Below are positions 7,734 to 16,435 of a DNA stretch of 42,933 nucleotides, piece after piece (within the stretch, counting starts at the first letter, position 1; each line of letters begins with the position of its first letter). This DNA comes from a virus. Position numbers and translations under genes: made by a program. The DNA lies in the IMG/VR virus record IMGVR_UViG_3300021170_000005, positions 1 through 42,933 of that record. One strand, written 5' to 3'. The notes beneath the pieces were generated by a model. The model did no database searches and was not told the origin of the DNA. It saw only the letters and a program-made list of their open reading frames with translations.

Positions 7734-8430
7734 TATGTACCATCTCCTTATATAGTTCGTTGCGGTCACCTTTAGTAGTTTGCTTTTCTTCCTCGTTCCT
7801 ATATTGTGCTTTATAGTACTTTGTGTATTCTTCTCGATTCCAGGGTGCAATTACTTCTGGCCCCATGATATGGGCAGTCTCAATTCCACAATCTACTATA
7901 ATGGAACAATCGGGGACAGTATCTTTGGCCTTAACACAGAAGTAGATGTCTTCCGTATTATACGGGCCGGTCACAAAATAAGGAGGCCGGATTTTCTTTA
8001 AAAGAGAACATTTAATAAGAGCACAAGAAAATCCAACTGCATCCACATCCACAATTCCGGGGCCGCGCTCGACTTCGTAATTTCTTAGATTTTTACTTTC
8101 ATCCAGTTTGAAAAACATGTTGTCGAAGGGCCAACCACGAATAATAGTCCAACCTGCAACTATATCAACATCTCTTTCAATCATCTGCTCTATGCAACCA
8201 ATAGGTACGATAACATCGTCATCAATAAACATGAGATAATCACACTCAAATTCAAGTGCGATCTTTGCAGAAGCATTTCTCATACGGTCTATTGACATAC
8301 GACGTGGAGTGTTAATAAGAACAGTCCAATCTGGATGACGTTTTCCAAGATTATAAAAGAGTTGTAGATGATTAGCATAAGCTATCTGTTCTACAGAAGT
8401 AAGACAATTGATACCAATTAGAATTTTCAT
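7720..8430 (-). CDS. Glycosyltransferase, GT-A type
   Basis: A 236-aa protein. CDYLMFIDDDVIVP (DDD at 70-72) is the metal/nucleotide-sugar motif, preceded by RMRNASAKIALEFE. NTEDIYFCVKAK near residue 160 has the acidic residue usual at the catalytic base position, and AHIMGP follows. It likely transfers a sugar in the cytoplasm. The start ATG lies directly behind an intrinsic terminator (8432-8463), so it is probably read only by transcripts that escape termination. It has no Shine-Dalgarno sequence in the usual place. Confidence 0.85.
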   Translation of the reverse strand: MKILIGINCLTSVEQIAYANHLQLFYNLGKRHPDWTVLINTPRRMSIDRMRNASAKIALEFECDYLMFIDDDVIVPIGCIEQMIERDVDIVAGWTIIRGWPFDNMFFKLDESKNLRNYEVERGPGIVDVDAVGFSCALIKCSLLKKIRPPYFVTGPYNTEDIYFCVKAKDTVPDCSIIVDCGIETAHIMGPEVIAPWNREEYTKYYKAQYRNEEEKQTTKGDRNELYKEMVHNVLP

Positions 8431-8431
8431 A

Positions 8432-8463
8432 TAAAAGAAGGGAGGCTCTTTTGAGTCCCTCCC
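8432..8463 (-). terminator. Rho-independent terminator downstream of head genes
   Basis: On the minus strand, GGGAGG + GA + CTC, loop AAAA, GAG + CCTCCC forms a nine-pair stem with a two-base bulge, followed directly by TTCTTTTAT. This is a textbook intrinsic terminator. It lies after the capsid-associated gene (stop at 8492) and before the glycosyltransferase ATG (8430). It would let head genes be expressed more than the downstream genes. Confidence 0.85.
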
Positions 8464-8491
8464 ACAGAATTAAAGGAGTGACGTATGGAAC

Positions 8492-9088
8492 CTAGAGAAT
8501 ACGAACAAAAGCAGCTACACTTAAAGTCAATGCTGTGTTAGCAGCTTGAACAGTAGAAGCTTGTGTAGTTGCACTCGCAATACTTGTACCACCTAGAATA
8601 AGTGGGGCAAGAAATTGAGTGAAAGCGGAGGGACTAGCGGCCGTGGAAACACTTGCAAATGACTGAATTGCATTTGTAGTAAATCCATTAGCTAGAGATT
8701 CTGCATAAAGACCAATAATACCAGCACTTCCATTAATTGCAGCATAAGAAGGCCAAGTAGAGTTAGTGCTTGCCCTAGTAGCTAAAGTAAGTTGTACATT
8801 TGGACAATATCCAAAAGCCTGAACTTCACCGTAACCATTAACTGGGATTCCAGCAGAACTCGGAGGAGACACAACTACTCCATAGAGCAACGCTTGGGCC
8901 GTTACACCAGAAAAGTTAGTTTGTGCATTAATGTATCCCACTACATCTAATCCAGGGTTTGTTATGGAAGTAGATGTAAATGGAAAGTTAAGAATAGCAG
9001 CTTGACCAGGTGTCAGTGCTACTGTATCTGCATTACGAACTACAAGACAAATATCGTCTCTTTTATTACCAACAGCTTTAAAACGCAT
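8492..9088 (-). CDS. Putative capsid decoration or head protein
   Basis: A 198-aa Ala/Ser/Thr-rich, mostly beta protein with no membrane segment. It follows the major capsid gene by 33 bp and is the last gene before the intrinsic terminator, so it would be made at high level like the capsid. The N-terminal phrase DDICLVVRNADTVALTPGQA and the final LSVAAFVRIL look like capsid-surface domains. No family is recognised. The start has GAGAGA upstream, within a repeated AGAGATAAAT (9091-9100 and 9114-9123). Confidence 0.75.
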   Translation of the reverse strand: MRFKAVGNKRDDICLVVRNADTVALTPGQAAILNFPFTSTSITNPGLDVVGYINAQTNFSGVTAQALLYGVVVSPPSSAGIPVNGYGEVQAFGYCPNVQLTLATRASTNSTWPSYAAINGSAGIIGLYAESLANGFTTNAIQSFASVSTAASPSAFTQFLAPLILGGTSIASATTQASTVQAANTALTLSVAAFVRIL

Positions 9089-9121
9089 AGATTTATCTCT
9101 CTATATCTCCCGTATTTATCT

Positions 9122-10243
9122 CTACGGGGTCGTCAAAGTTCTGGCCACACCACCGATTATACCTTGTTTACGACGATTATCACAAGTAAGATTTCCCATC
9201 CATGCAACATGTCCTACTCGTGAATCACCATTAACAGGCTTAAACATGGTTTTGCCATTATCGTCTTCAAGCATTTTAAAGTCGGAATCTTCCTCATAAA
9301 CCATCTTGAAGAACTCAGGGTTGATAAAATATCCAGTACCATTTGTAAGAGAAGAAGGTTGTCCAGCGCCACCCTGAAGTGTAGGAATGATAGAGTTCTT
9401 TACATCAGGAACTTTATCATCCATGACGAAATGTGCCCCTTTGTACTTGATATTTTCAAAAGGATACGCTTCATCTACACGATCTTCAGTGTAACGATAT
9501 TTTTGATAGACGGCATGAACCATAAGTTCATAAGTAGTTTCATCCATCAGAACAAGTTTCACTTTGCCACCAGTACCAAGACTCGCTCTGTTGAAAATCT
9601 GATCTACTTCCAACAAGAAAGCATCATACCCGGCGGCCGCAGAAGTAAGAGTTTTGTTCTGCCACCAAGTATTTGTACTCTGTGCGATATTACCAACAGT
9701 GAGAGAAGCAGTAGGAGAATAAGCAATAAGTTCACTAATAGGTTCAATGGAACTAGAACCATTAACTGTACTTACATAAGGAGCTGTTAATGCCCCACCC
9801 TGACTTGCGGCCCCCCACATGAGACTTTGTGCGAAAAACTCCTGAAGTCCCATTTCTGCTTGTTTGATTCGTGATCTTACCAAATCAACAAGTTTCTGCT
9901 TGTTCTGTTTTACTTCTTTCATCGAATATGCAATAGCAGCAGCACACTGGCGCCACTGATAAATAGCATCAGTGATTCCATCAACCGGAACAGTTGAGAG
10001 TTCATCATACCCGTCGTAACTATCGGCTGTTTGCAAAGCATACATTAGTGGAATTTGAATATATGTTCCACCATCTTGACCTTCATAAAGGTCTTTTCGG
10101 AGAATTTCAAAAAAGAATGCGTTAGTTGCCCCAATGTTGTCAATTAGCTCTTTGCGATAAGCAGCGAGACTAAGACCGAAAAGTGAATCTAAATTAGTTG
10201 TTACCTGTGAGGGAGCCGATGCGTTCCCAAAAGTGACACTCAT
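9122..10243 (-). CDS. Major capsid protein
   Basis: A 373-aa protein in the expected place, between a scaffold-like gene and a head gene. The N-terminus (SLAAYRKELIDNIGATNAFF), GGTYIQIPLMY, a long helix with VKQNKQKLVDLVRSRIKQ and the C-terminal GDSRVGHVAWMGNLTCDNRR agree with HK97-fold capsid proteins of the class found with small scaffolds. GHVAWMGNL would be the last strand of the P domain. No protease gene or N-terminal delta domain is evident, so a separate scaffold (next gene) is likely. Confidence 0.88.
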   Translation of the reverse strand: MSVTFGNASAPSQVTTNLDSLFGLSLAAYRKELIDNIGATNAFFFEILRKDLYEGQDGGTYIQIPLMYALQTADSYDGYDELSTVPVDGITDAIYQWRQCAAAIAYSMKEVKQNKQKLVDLVRSRIKQAEMGLQEFFAQSLMWGAASQGGALTAPYVSTVNGSSSIEPISELIAYSPTASLTVGNIAQSTNTWWQNKTLTSAAAGYDAFLLEVDQIFNRASLGTGGKVKLVLMDETTYELMVHAVYQKYRYTEDRVDEAYPFENIKYKGAHFVMDDKVPDVKNSIIPTLQGGAGQPSSLTNGTGYFINPEFFKMVYEEDSDFKMLEDDNGKTMFKPVNGDSRVGHVAWMGNLTCDNRRKQGIIGGVARTLTTP

Positions 10244-10246
10244 ATT

Positions 10247-11089
10247 TTACTTTCTCTGTTTAGCTAGTTGTTCAAGAGCAAGATTAACTGCTCCTTTAAG
10301 ACCAATTGGCTTATTTGGTATCCAACTTTTATCATCCCCACTTCCAGTTGTTGTCCGAAGTCGGGACGGTAAATCATTGGCATTCCGTCGGATTCGATCT
10401 GCCACTACTCGTGTATTAGAGAGCTGTGTCCCTTTGCCATTTGAGGCAATTTGATATAAGTAGCGTATATATTGATCGACGGTCAATTCAGGAGCGGGCG
10501 AAATTTGCGTTGCAATTTCTGCCATCCTTGCTTCGAGTCTTTTAGACTCACCCTTAGTTTCTTTACTAAGTCTTTCATAAGCCACAACAACTTGAGATTC
10601 CACCCTCTGAATCTCTATTTGTTGAAACTTTTCTTGCTGTTCCTCACGTTCTTGCTCAAACACAGCTTCAATAGCTGGTCCGAGTTGATCCGCAAGAAAC
10701 TTCATATTCTCAGGAAGTGAATCCTTGAGAATTTCTTTTACAGCTTTTTTAGCTGTGGCCACTTCCGTTTTTGTTTCGGGAGTGTTTTTACCAAGAAGTC
10801 CGGCTTGTTGTGCAAGTGCTGCAAGCACTGCTGGCCCGGCTTTTGGATCTTTTAGAGCTTTGTAGAGTCTGAGAGCTTCATCTTTAGAAGCTTCATCAAG
10901 TTCTTCCTCTTGAGAGGCGTCAGATTCCTGGCTTTCTTCATCAGACTCGACTTCTTCTTGCTCTTCTTCAGTATCGTCAGTACCAATTTCTGGAGCTAAA
11001 GTCTTCCCAGGTTTGGTTTCTTTAGCCTTATCTGCTTCTTTAGTTAGTTCTGTCGCTGCATCAGCAATTGCTTCTTCAAGGCTTGGCAT
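10247..11089 (-). CDS. Scaffolding protein
   Basis: A 280-aa highly charged protein. An acidic stretch at about residues 35-70 (TDDTEEEQEEVESDEESQ) is followed by long predicted helices rich in Glu, Gln, Ala and Lys. The C-terminal part is basic, as in scaffold proteins whose C-terminal helix binds capsid. It lies three bases upstream of the capsid gene and overlaps the KTSC gene by one base. The function is inferred from composition and position; there is no sequence motif for this class. Confidence 0.8.
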   Translation of the reverse strand: MPSLEEAIADAATELTKEADKAKETKPGKTLAPEIGTDDTEEEQEEVESDEESQESDASQEEELDEASKDEALRLYKALKDPKAGPAVLAALAQQAGLLGKNTPETKTEVATAKKAVKEILKDSLPENMKFLADQLGPAIEAVFEQEREEQQEKFQQIEIQRVESQVVVAYERLSKETKGESKRLEARMAEIATQISPAPELTVDQYIRYLYQIASNGKGTQLSNTRVVADRIRRNANDLPSRLRTTTGSGDDKSWIPNKPIGLKGAVNLALEQLAKQRK

Positions 11090-11385
11090 TAGGAGACTCT
11101 TTCATAAGAATATTTTTCTCGAATGTATAAATTAAAGTACCGTCCTTGACTACCTGAATCGGCGAAGTCAACAAAAACATCGAGGGGAACATCTCGATAG
11201 ACATAAGTACCTCGTTGTTGAAATTCAATTGTAAGCACTTGCGTTTCTGGCTCATAATCTACATTCGCTACACATCTGGACTCATTGATATGGAATTTGC
11301 GTTTAGAACTTATTAATCTACTTATAGTAAGTGATCTATTAGCTAGATCCTTTTCGTCTTGTGTAATCTTACTTAATTGCGACAT
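11089..11385 (-). CDS. KTSC-domain protein
   Basis: A 98-aa protein. Residues 35-90 match the KTSC fold pattern: SRCVANVDYEPETQVLTIEF, then GTYVYRDVP and SQGRYFNLYIREKY. This small domain is frequent in phages and in some ATPases or tRNA synthetases; its role is not settled. It is encoded between portal and scaffold genes, so an assembly role is plausible. The start overlaps the zinc-ribbon mini-gene by 17 bp. Confidence 0.8.
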   Translation of the reverse strand: MSQLSKITQDEKDLANRSLTISRLISSKRKFHINESRCVANVDYEPETQVLTIEFQQRGTYVYRDVPLDVFVDFADSGSQGRYFNLYIREKYSYERVS

Positions 11386-11500
11386 TAAGTTTTAGTTGAC
11401 CTTTTTGGCCACATTTCCAACACACAACTTGAGAAGGTATATTCTTCTCTGGATCTATGTTGTGGTTTTGCCCACATTTACAAGTATAAAGTTGTTTCAT
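11369..11500 (-). CDS. 43-aa zinc-ribbon mini-protein
   Basis: The ATG at 11500 overlaps the portal stop (ATGA). The protein has CKCG near residue 8 and CWKCG near residue 28, a clear four-cysteine zinc ribbon, with a basic C-terminus. It fills the gap between portal and KTSC genes. Function is unknown; it may bind nucleic acid or stabilise a head protein. Confidence 0.75.
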   Translation of the reverse strand: MKQLYTCKCGQNHNIDPEKNIPSQVVCWKCGQKGQLKLNVAIK

Positions 11501-13353
11501 TGTACTGGGCCACCTGCAACTTGTGGAAGTTGATTAGTTAGTTGATTTCGTATTTGCTCGGCCCCAGGAGGAGTTGCTTGTTGAGTAATTTGTTGTCCAG
11601 CCGGTCCGGGTTGTGGCATTTGTGGTGGAGCCGGATTAGCTGCTTGCTTCAATTGATTCATTCTTGCCAATTCCATCAATAAGGCCATCTGCTGAAATTC
11701 TGCTATTGCTTTTTCATTTCTGTAACCAATACGATATGCAATCTCGCGGACGAGGTAGGGAGAAAACGCAACCATAGGAAATTGAGTGAGGACGGAAAGA
11801 TATTCGAGTAACTTCTTTTTCTCATCTATCTGAGCAGTAGTCGACATAGATGTAACGTCCACATCAATCTTAAAATCATATCCATCTCTCAAATCCTCAG
11901 CAGTGATGTATCTATATAAGGGTTTATTAGGATTCACACTTCCAAGGAAACTTTCCCCTTCGGCTTGTGTGAGTTTAGCAAGAGTTTTTCCTGTAAATTT
12001 TTCACGGACGATAAGAAGTACTGCTCTACCGATGTGAGAGAACCATTTAACAACTCTATCTCTTTCCTTACCGTCTCGTATTCCTGTTCTTTGATTGACA
12101 ATGTTCGCTTGAGTTGCTGTAGTTCTATCAGCAACGCCCCTGCTCTCATCCGAAGTTCCAGATATTCTATTAAGATCATCAGCACTTGTGGCGATAGATT
12201 GTTCAACAGATTGCCCAAGATCGGCATTTTCAACTGGTGTAATGCTATTTTCTCTTTTAACTTTAATGAGTGCCCCATCCGGGCCGGTTTCGAACTTTTC
12301 GATTTCTTCGTCATCAATCATTCCCTCTATGACTTGGAATTTTCTAACGAAACGACGACGGTGTGCGCGCAACATTTCTCTTGTTTCGTTGTATTCATCC
12401 TGTGGACTAAGCCAATGAAATGCTGGGGGAATGGGATAGAACCCGTTTGTGATGAGCCGTCTGTCAGGACGTAAATCGAACAAGGGTAAAAAGTCATATT
12501 TTTTCTGGAAAACCGTCACTTTTGGACTATCTAATACAAGAAGTCTCAATTCGGCTTTCAAATCCCAAATATGCCATATTTTGAGGGAATTTCTTGCATA
12601 TTCGGCCGTGTCATGTCTTACTGTTTCACGATTGGATTCTTCGCTATCCGACACAGTGGCTTGTTCCACTTTGTCTCGATTCATGAGTTTTTTGAGAGCC
12701 AAGAGATCATCTTTATCTACATACTCATAGTAACCGACCCAACCACACCTATTTAAGTATTTATGATCGTTACCACCGACCCTGAACGTTTTCGCAGGAA
12801 TATGTTTAAAATATACTCTTTCATTTTGAGGTATTTCAGCCGGCTCTTCAATAATTTTACGCTTAAGACGATCAGAAAGTCTGACATCAGTATCTTTCCC
12901 TAAAAGTGGTTTTGGGGCATTTGGATTCTCAATCCAATCTGCTGCATATCCCACTTCAATCATACCAAATCTGAAGAAGGAATCTTTATAAGCTTGTTCA
13001 ACTTCTTCACTAAAGTTGTTCTCCGGGTCTTGAGTAATGGTGTTTAACAAATCTTCTTTAAGTTGTGCCGAATGGGCCGCCGTAGCAATGTCATCTTCAT
13101 TACCCACTCTTGAAGCGACCAGGAAAGACGGAAAAGTGGGTATGAAATTCGCAATTTTAATTTGGATCGTTTCATACACTTTATTGATAACATAAGGGTT
13201 GTAACCTAACTGTCTCTGACTTCGCCACTGTTCACCTTCATAGTATTTATCAAGAATATCACATTTGAACAAAGATTCCCAACTTCTGTAAAACTTATCG
13301 GCAGTATCGAGGCGACGGCCCCAGATATTGTCTTCTATGGTCTGTTTAGGCAT
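11497..13353 (-). CDS. Portal protein
   Basis: A 618-aa protein located between TerL and the capsid genes. DILDKYYEGEQW near residue 35, the PYVINKVYETIQIKIANF segment and the region FHWLSPQDEYNETREMLRAH are typical of podovirus-type portals. The C-terminal 50 residues are Gln/Pro/Ala-rich and probably disordered or barrel-forming. It would form the dodecameric ring through which DNA is packaged and ejected. The start is ATG 13353, eight bases inside the end of the preceding small gene. Confidence 0.88.
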   Translation of the reverse strand: MPKQTIEDNIWGRRLDTADKFYRSWESLFKCDILDKYYEGEQWRSQRQLGYNPYVINKVYETIQIKIANFIPTFPSFLVASRVGNEDDIATAAHSAQLKEDLLNTITQDPENNFSEEVEQAYKDSFFRFGMIEVGYAADWIENPNAPKPLLGKDTDVRLSDRLKRKIIEEPAEIPQNERVYFKHIPAKTFRVGGNDHKYLNRCGWVGYYEYVDKDDLLALKKLMNRDKVEQATVSDSEESNRETVRHDTAEYARNSLKIWHIWDLKAELRLLVLDSPKVTVFQKKYDFLPLFDLRPDRRLITNGFYPIPPAFHWLSPQDEYNETREMLRAHRRRFVRKFQVIEGMIDDEEIEKFETGPDGALIKVKRENSITPVENADLGQSVEQSIATSADDLNRISGTSDESRGVADRTTATQANIVNQRTGIRDGKERDRVVKWFSHIGRAVLLIVREKFTGKTLAKLTQAEGESFLGSVNPNKPLYRYITAEDLRDGYDFKIDVDVTSMSTTAQIDEKKKLLEYLSVLTQFPMVAFSPYLVREIAYRIGYRNEKAIAEFQQMALLMELARMNQLKQAANPAPPQMPQPGPAGQQITQQATPPGAEQIRNQLTNQLPQVAGGPVQ

Positions 13354-13552
13354 TTACCAACTTATAAACTAACTCACCACGTTGGAGTTTTTCAACTTGT
13401 TCTTGTTCAAATCTCTTTTTAGATTCTAATGTTTCTTGAAGTTGTTCTTTTGTCCATTCCACATGTGGGCAGCCAACTTCATGCCACCCATTAGATGGAT
13501 GAAATCGACAATTCCAAATTATTTCAGGCACTCGCCGCCACCAAACCTTCAC
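13346..13552 (-). CDS. 68-aa protein between TerL and portal
   Basis: Starts at GTG 13552, inside the 3' end of terL (29-bp overlap), and ends inside the portal start. FHPSNGWHEVGCPHVEW has His/Cys residues that could bind a metal, and the C-terminal half is a charged helix (KKRFEQEQVEKLQRGEL). Function is unknown. The codon-tight placement supports it being a real gene. Confidence 0.7.
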   Translation of the reverse strand: MKVWWRRVPEIIWNCRFHPSNGWHEVGCPHVEWTKEQLQETLESKKRFEQEQVEKLQRGELVYKLVNA

Positions 13553-14954
13553 TTCTTCGTTTCATCATCTTGAACCATTTGATACTATTCTGTGGCACTC
13601 GTCTTTGAGGTAGAGATCGTCCACTTCCATGCATAGCTACAAAATATCGTACACAATCATATGCATGGTCGGCAACACTTTCTTCTCTATCATCACAAAA
13701 AATTTGTTTGCCGTCAATATATCCAAGAGATTTGCGGCGTTGTGACTGTAATTCATTAATGGCATAGAAGCATCCATTTGGGTATTCTGTAGACCGTTTA
13801 ATGAATTGTATGTTTGTGCGTTTAAGCAACTCGTTGATGCGATTTCTCGTGGCATGTTCATTATTGTCGGCCGGAATCCAGTGCAGAGGAGGAGAATCAA
13901 GTTTTAAATCACTATACTCATCTGCAACTGTCCAGAAACCTCCATCTTTTTGTGAGGTCTTTTTAAATATTTGAGGATCTGCAAAGTTTCCACTATAAAC
14001 TTCGTCATCACTTAAATCTCTGATTGCTTTTCTGTGATAACTAATCGGTTGATTGGGTGTATAATATTCACGATAGCAAATATAGGTGCCATCAATAACA
14101 GCAAACCAGAGACAACAAGTAGGTGAAGCATCCCCATGATCGAGTACTCTAAATAAATTTCCTTTTCGTTTGATCTTGTCAAGGAGTTCGTCGTTAGACT
14201 GTATAATACAGCTCGATGGAAGCGTATGAATCTGTGCATTACTAATCCCCCATTGTCCTTTTACATACTTGGCTACCCACTCTTCATCATGTTTAAGAGC
14301 TTCTGAGTAAGTCTCGGAGCTACCCAAACCAGCATCCCATTCTCCCTCTGTATAAAAGTAGTTTGCTCGTCTTTCGAGAGAGTCTGGATGATATTTTCTA
14401 AAGATATAGTGGAATTGGGTATCTGGGTTGCAGAGCAACATGTTGTAGGAAGGAGCAATTGGTTTTCCGGTTTTGGGACTTCGTGGCCAATTGTCATTTA
14501 GTAAACTTTCTGGGATTTGTGCATCATCCCACCTTCCTATACGACCGTCAAGAACATCGTAGACCTTTTCTTCAGTTTCTTCAGCTTGATCAACAAGAGA
14601 GGAGTTAATTTCTAGTCCACGCAACGTACTCTCGTCCACTTTATCAAGATGCAGCCAATAAATAACACTCTTGTTAATAAATTCCGTAAATCCATCTTGC
14701 TCATTATGTCTCGCTAAAAGTTCCCGAGGACAGATTTTGAAGAATGTTTGCATAGTTGTCTTCTTCAGATCTGCTAACGTCTGTCGTGAAATCGCCATAC
14801 GGTAATTCGGGAAAGTTGTAAGGAGTGTAAATGCTTTCAAACATCCTGAATACGTCTTTCCATTATTGAATCCGCCAGAGAAGCACTGATTCCGGGCCGT
14901 GGAGAAATAAAACTCTCGCTGTGCTTTGTTAGCGAAATTTATGTTAAGTTCCAA
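13524..14954 (-). CDS. terL: Terminase large subunit
   Basis: A 476-aa packaging ATPase-nuclease. Walker A is GGFNNGKT (27-34) and Walker B/catalytic Glu is SSLVDQAEE (118-126). The RNase H-like nuclease has acidic residues in RVLDHGD (D272), NFADP (D326) and DHAYDCVRY (429-437). The motor packages DNA into the prohead through the portal encoded next. The Walker A is the variant form with Asn-Asn before Gly-Lys-Thr. No certain small subunit is present; the 100-aa protein at 19045-19347 is one candidate. Confidence 0.93.
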   Translation of the reverse strand: MELNINFANKAQREFYFSTARNQCFSGGFNNGKTYSGCLKAFTLLTTFPNYRMAISRQTLADLKKTTMQTFFKICPRELLARHNEQDGFTEFINKSVIYWLHLDKVDESTLRGLEINSSLVDQAEETEEKVYDVLDGRIGRWDDAQIPESLLNDNWPRSPKTGKPIAPSYNMLLCNPDTQFHYIFRKYHPDSLERRANYFYTEGEWDAGLGSSETYSEALKHDEEWVAKYVKGQWGISNAQIHTLPSSCIIQSNDELLDKIKRKGNLFRVLDHGDASPTCCLWFAVIDGTYICYREYYTPNQPISYHRKAIRDLSDDEVYSGNFADPQIFKKTSQKDGGFWTVADEYSDLKLDSPPLHWIPADNNEHATRNRINELLKRTNIQFIKRSTEYPNGCFYAINELQSQRRKSLGYIDGKQIFCDDREESVADHAYDCVRYFVAMHGSGRSLPQRRVPQNSIKWFKMMKRRSEGLVAASA

Positions 14955-15114
14955 TTAATTCGTTATGCCTAGTATTGAATTTAAAATCTTCTTCAATTCT
15001 TTTCTTTATGCTTTGTGTTCTCTGCCATTCTTTTAGATAATCTATCCGTTTCTTTGGCTGTTTTGATCTAGCCAGCATTTTTAAACGATGGACTTCTCTT
15101 AATCTGCTTTTCAC
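14944..15114 (-). CDS. Basic 56-aa protein upstream of terL
   Basis: The start is taken as GTG 15114, which overlaps the upstream stop as GTGA; an alternative is ATG 15078 (44 aa). The protein is strongly basic and helical (MLARSKQPKKRIDYLKEWQR, then IKKRIEEDFKF) and could bind DNA. It overlaps the terL start by 11 bp. It could be a terminase accessory protein, but no family is recognised. Confidence 0.6.
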   Translation of the reverse strand: MKSRLREVHRLKMLARSKQPKKRIDYLKEWQRTQSIKKRIEEDFKFNTRHNELIGT

Positions 15115-15581
15115 TGTGACTGATAAGAAATGGATATAGAATCTGCTACTGTCCAACCCATAGGAAGATTAAAGGTAATAGGTTCGCCTGTAAATATTAC
15201 AAAACCAGTAGTAGCAAGAAGAAGATTCGTAGAGTTATAAGTATAAAATGCTACTCCAGTTACAGGTGTTTTGACTGTAGTATAAGTAATTGATGTGGCA
15301 GATGGCGCTAAATTAGTAAACGGAATTTGTTCAACTGTGGCCGCCGGGGAGTAGATAGTTCCCGTGAAAGTAAGAACATTACCTGTAAGAGTAAATCCAA
15401 GAGGAAGAGGAACACATAGGAAGGTAGCTCCATTCCACATTACAAATGCCGAAACTCCTGGAGTACATTTAACTTGAGGAATTGAGATAGTTGTTGGAGA
15501 TTGTGCAAGTGCTGGGGGTTGAGCAAAAGAAAATGAGATTCCTAAAAAGGCACTCAATAAGGATAATTTCAAGAATCTCAT
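15111..15581 (-). CDS. Exported protein of unknown function
   Basis: A 156-aa protein with a signal peptide: basic start MRFLK, hydrophobic core LSLLSAFLGISFSF, then AQPPALAQ with AxA cleavage sites. The mature part is beta-rich and ends with strands FVIFTGEPITFNL and DSISISYQSQ. It is unusual for such a protein to lie directly upstream of terminase. Function is unknown. Confidence 0.75.
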   Translation of the reverse strand: MRFLKLSLLSAFLGISFSFAQPPALAQSPTTISIPQVKCTPGVSAFVMWNGATFLCVPLPLGFTLTGNVLTFTGTIYSPAATVEQIPFTNLAPSATSITYTTVKTPVTGVAFYTYNSTNLLLATTGFVIFTGEPITFNLPMGWTVADSISISYQSQ

Positions 15582-15588
15582 ATTTCTC

Positions 15589-15861
15589 CTAATTCGTATG
15601 TGTTACGGTAGTAACTATCGAAGGAACACCAACTGCACTTTGCTTCACAGTTTGGGCCGCCGCCAAAGTCTGAAGTATCTTACCAAAATCATCAGATGAA
15701 ACAACTACACCTTTTGATTCAAGTGCAGAAATAATAGTCCCAGCCTCGATAATAATTGGGCCGGCCATAGGAACTGCGGCAATGCCAGGAATTTTAGAAG
15801 CAACTTCAATCCCAGCAAGTATATCTTTACCAATATTCTCAAGTATAGTAATAAATGACAT
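15589..15861 (-). CDS. 90-aa hydrophobic-core protein
   Basis: The start is ATG 15861, one base after the stop of the upstream gene; upstream in-frame codons belong to that gene. The start phrase is MSFITILENIGKDILAGIEV. A hydrophobic stretch (IPGIAAVPMAGPIIIEAGTI, residues about 24-43) might be a membrane segment or an amphipathic helix. The end is TVKQSAVGVPSIVTTVTHTN. Similar short proteins with this start occur in phages, but the function is not known to me. Confidence 0.7.
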   Translation of the reverse strand: MSFITILENIGKDILAGIEVASKIPGIAAVPMAGPIIIEAGTIISALESKGVVVSSDDFGKILQTLAAAQTVKQSAVGVPSIVTTVTHTN

Positions 15862-15862
15862 T

Positions 15863-16435
15863 CTATGTTCCCACAATTCTCCAGAAATATGTTGCTCCAA
15901 ATGCACCCATTGAACCAACGACGAAGTAATACTCTGTTCCACCTTGGGTGTATTTTTCGTTAGGTAGGAAAGTAGTTTCCGCAACTTCTGATGCAAAATA
16001 GAATCCATTTCCTGCATAACTTCCCACAAATGGAACTGAAGGAGTCGGAACTGTAGGAAGTGCAAAAGGAGGATAATCAGCTAAATTAATACTTACTTTA
16101 ATACTTCCTGGAGGAAATGGAGGATTTGCATTATAAGAAGGTACACCAGGGTAAGAAAGTCCAGGGGCTAATGGAATCGGGGCCGCAAGTGCTGAGGGAA
16201 CCCATGTATATCCATATTGTTCGCGTTCAAACATATATGTATAAGGGTCACCTGCATAAGCATCAATAGGAGCATCAATGAGAAGTCCAGAAAGTGCAAG
16301 TTGGTATGCAGTATTGTAACGAACACTTGGGTCAAGTGCTGTTCCTGGAAATCCCATATATCCAGCAAAAAGAGCTTGTACTCTAGGATCTTTAGAAAGT
16401 ACGTATGCTGTATCAAAAACAGATGCTGTACTCAT
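15863..16435 (-). CDS. Putative structural protein of unknown function
   Basis: A 190-aa Pro/Tyr/Ala-rich protein. The N-terminal half (VFDTAYVLSKDPRVQALFAG) looks helical and the C-terminal half has strands around YYFVVGSMGAFGATYFWRIV. There is no signal peptide. The start overlaps the upstream stop as ATGA. Its size and lack of enzymatic motifs suggest a virion part, which is an inference only. Confidence 0.75.
   Translation of the reverse strand: MSTASVFDTAYVLSKDPRVQALFAGYMGFPGTALDPSVRYNTAYQLALSGLLIDAPIDAYAGDPYTYMFEREQYGYTWVPSALAAPIPLAPGLSYPGVPSYNANPPFPPGSIKVSINLADYPPFALPTVPTPSVPFVGSYAGNGFYFASEVAETTFLPNEKYTQGGTEYYFVVGSMGAFGATYFWRIVGT

Noticed and set aside
7720-8430. Glycosyltransferase as a DNA base glucosylation enzyme
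   Set aside because: No hydroxymethylase, deaminase or other base-modification gene is present, and the gene lies in the late structural region.
9359-9790. 143-codon plus-strand frame inside the capsid gene
   Set aside because: Antisense shadow of the major capsid gene; the translation is Ser/Arg/Ile-rich with no domain pattern.
11965-12474. 169-codon plus-strand frame inside the portal gene
   Set aside because: Antisense shadow: no ribosome site or family, and the opposite strand encodes a clear portal protein.
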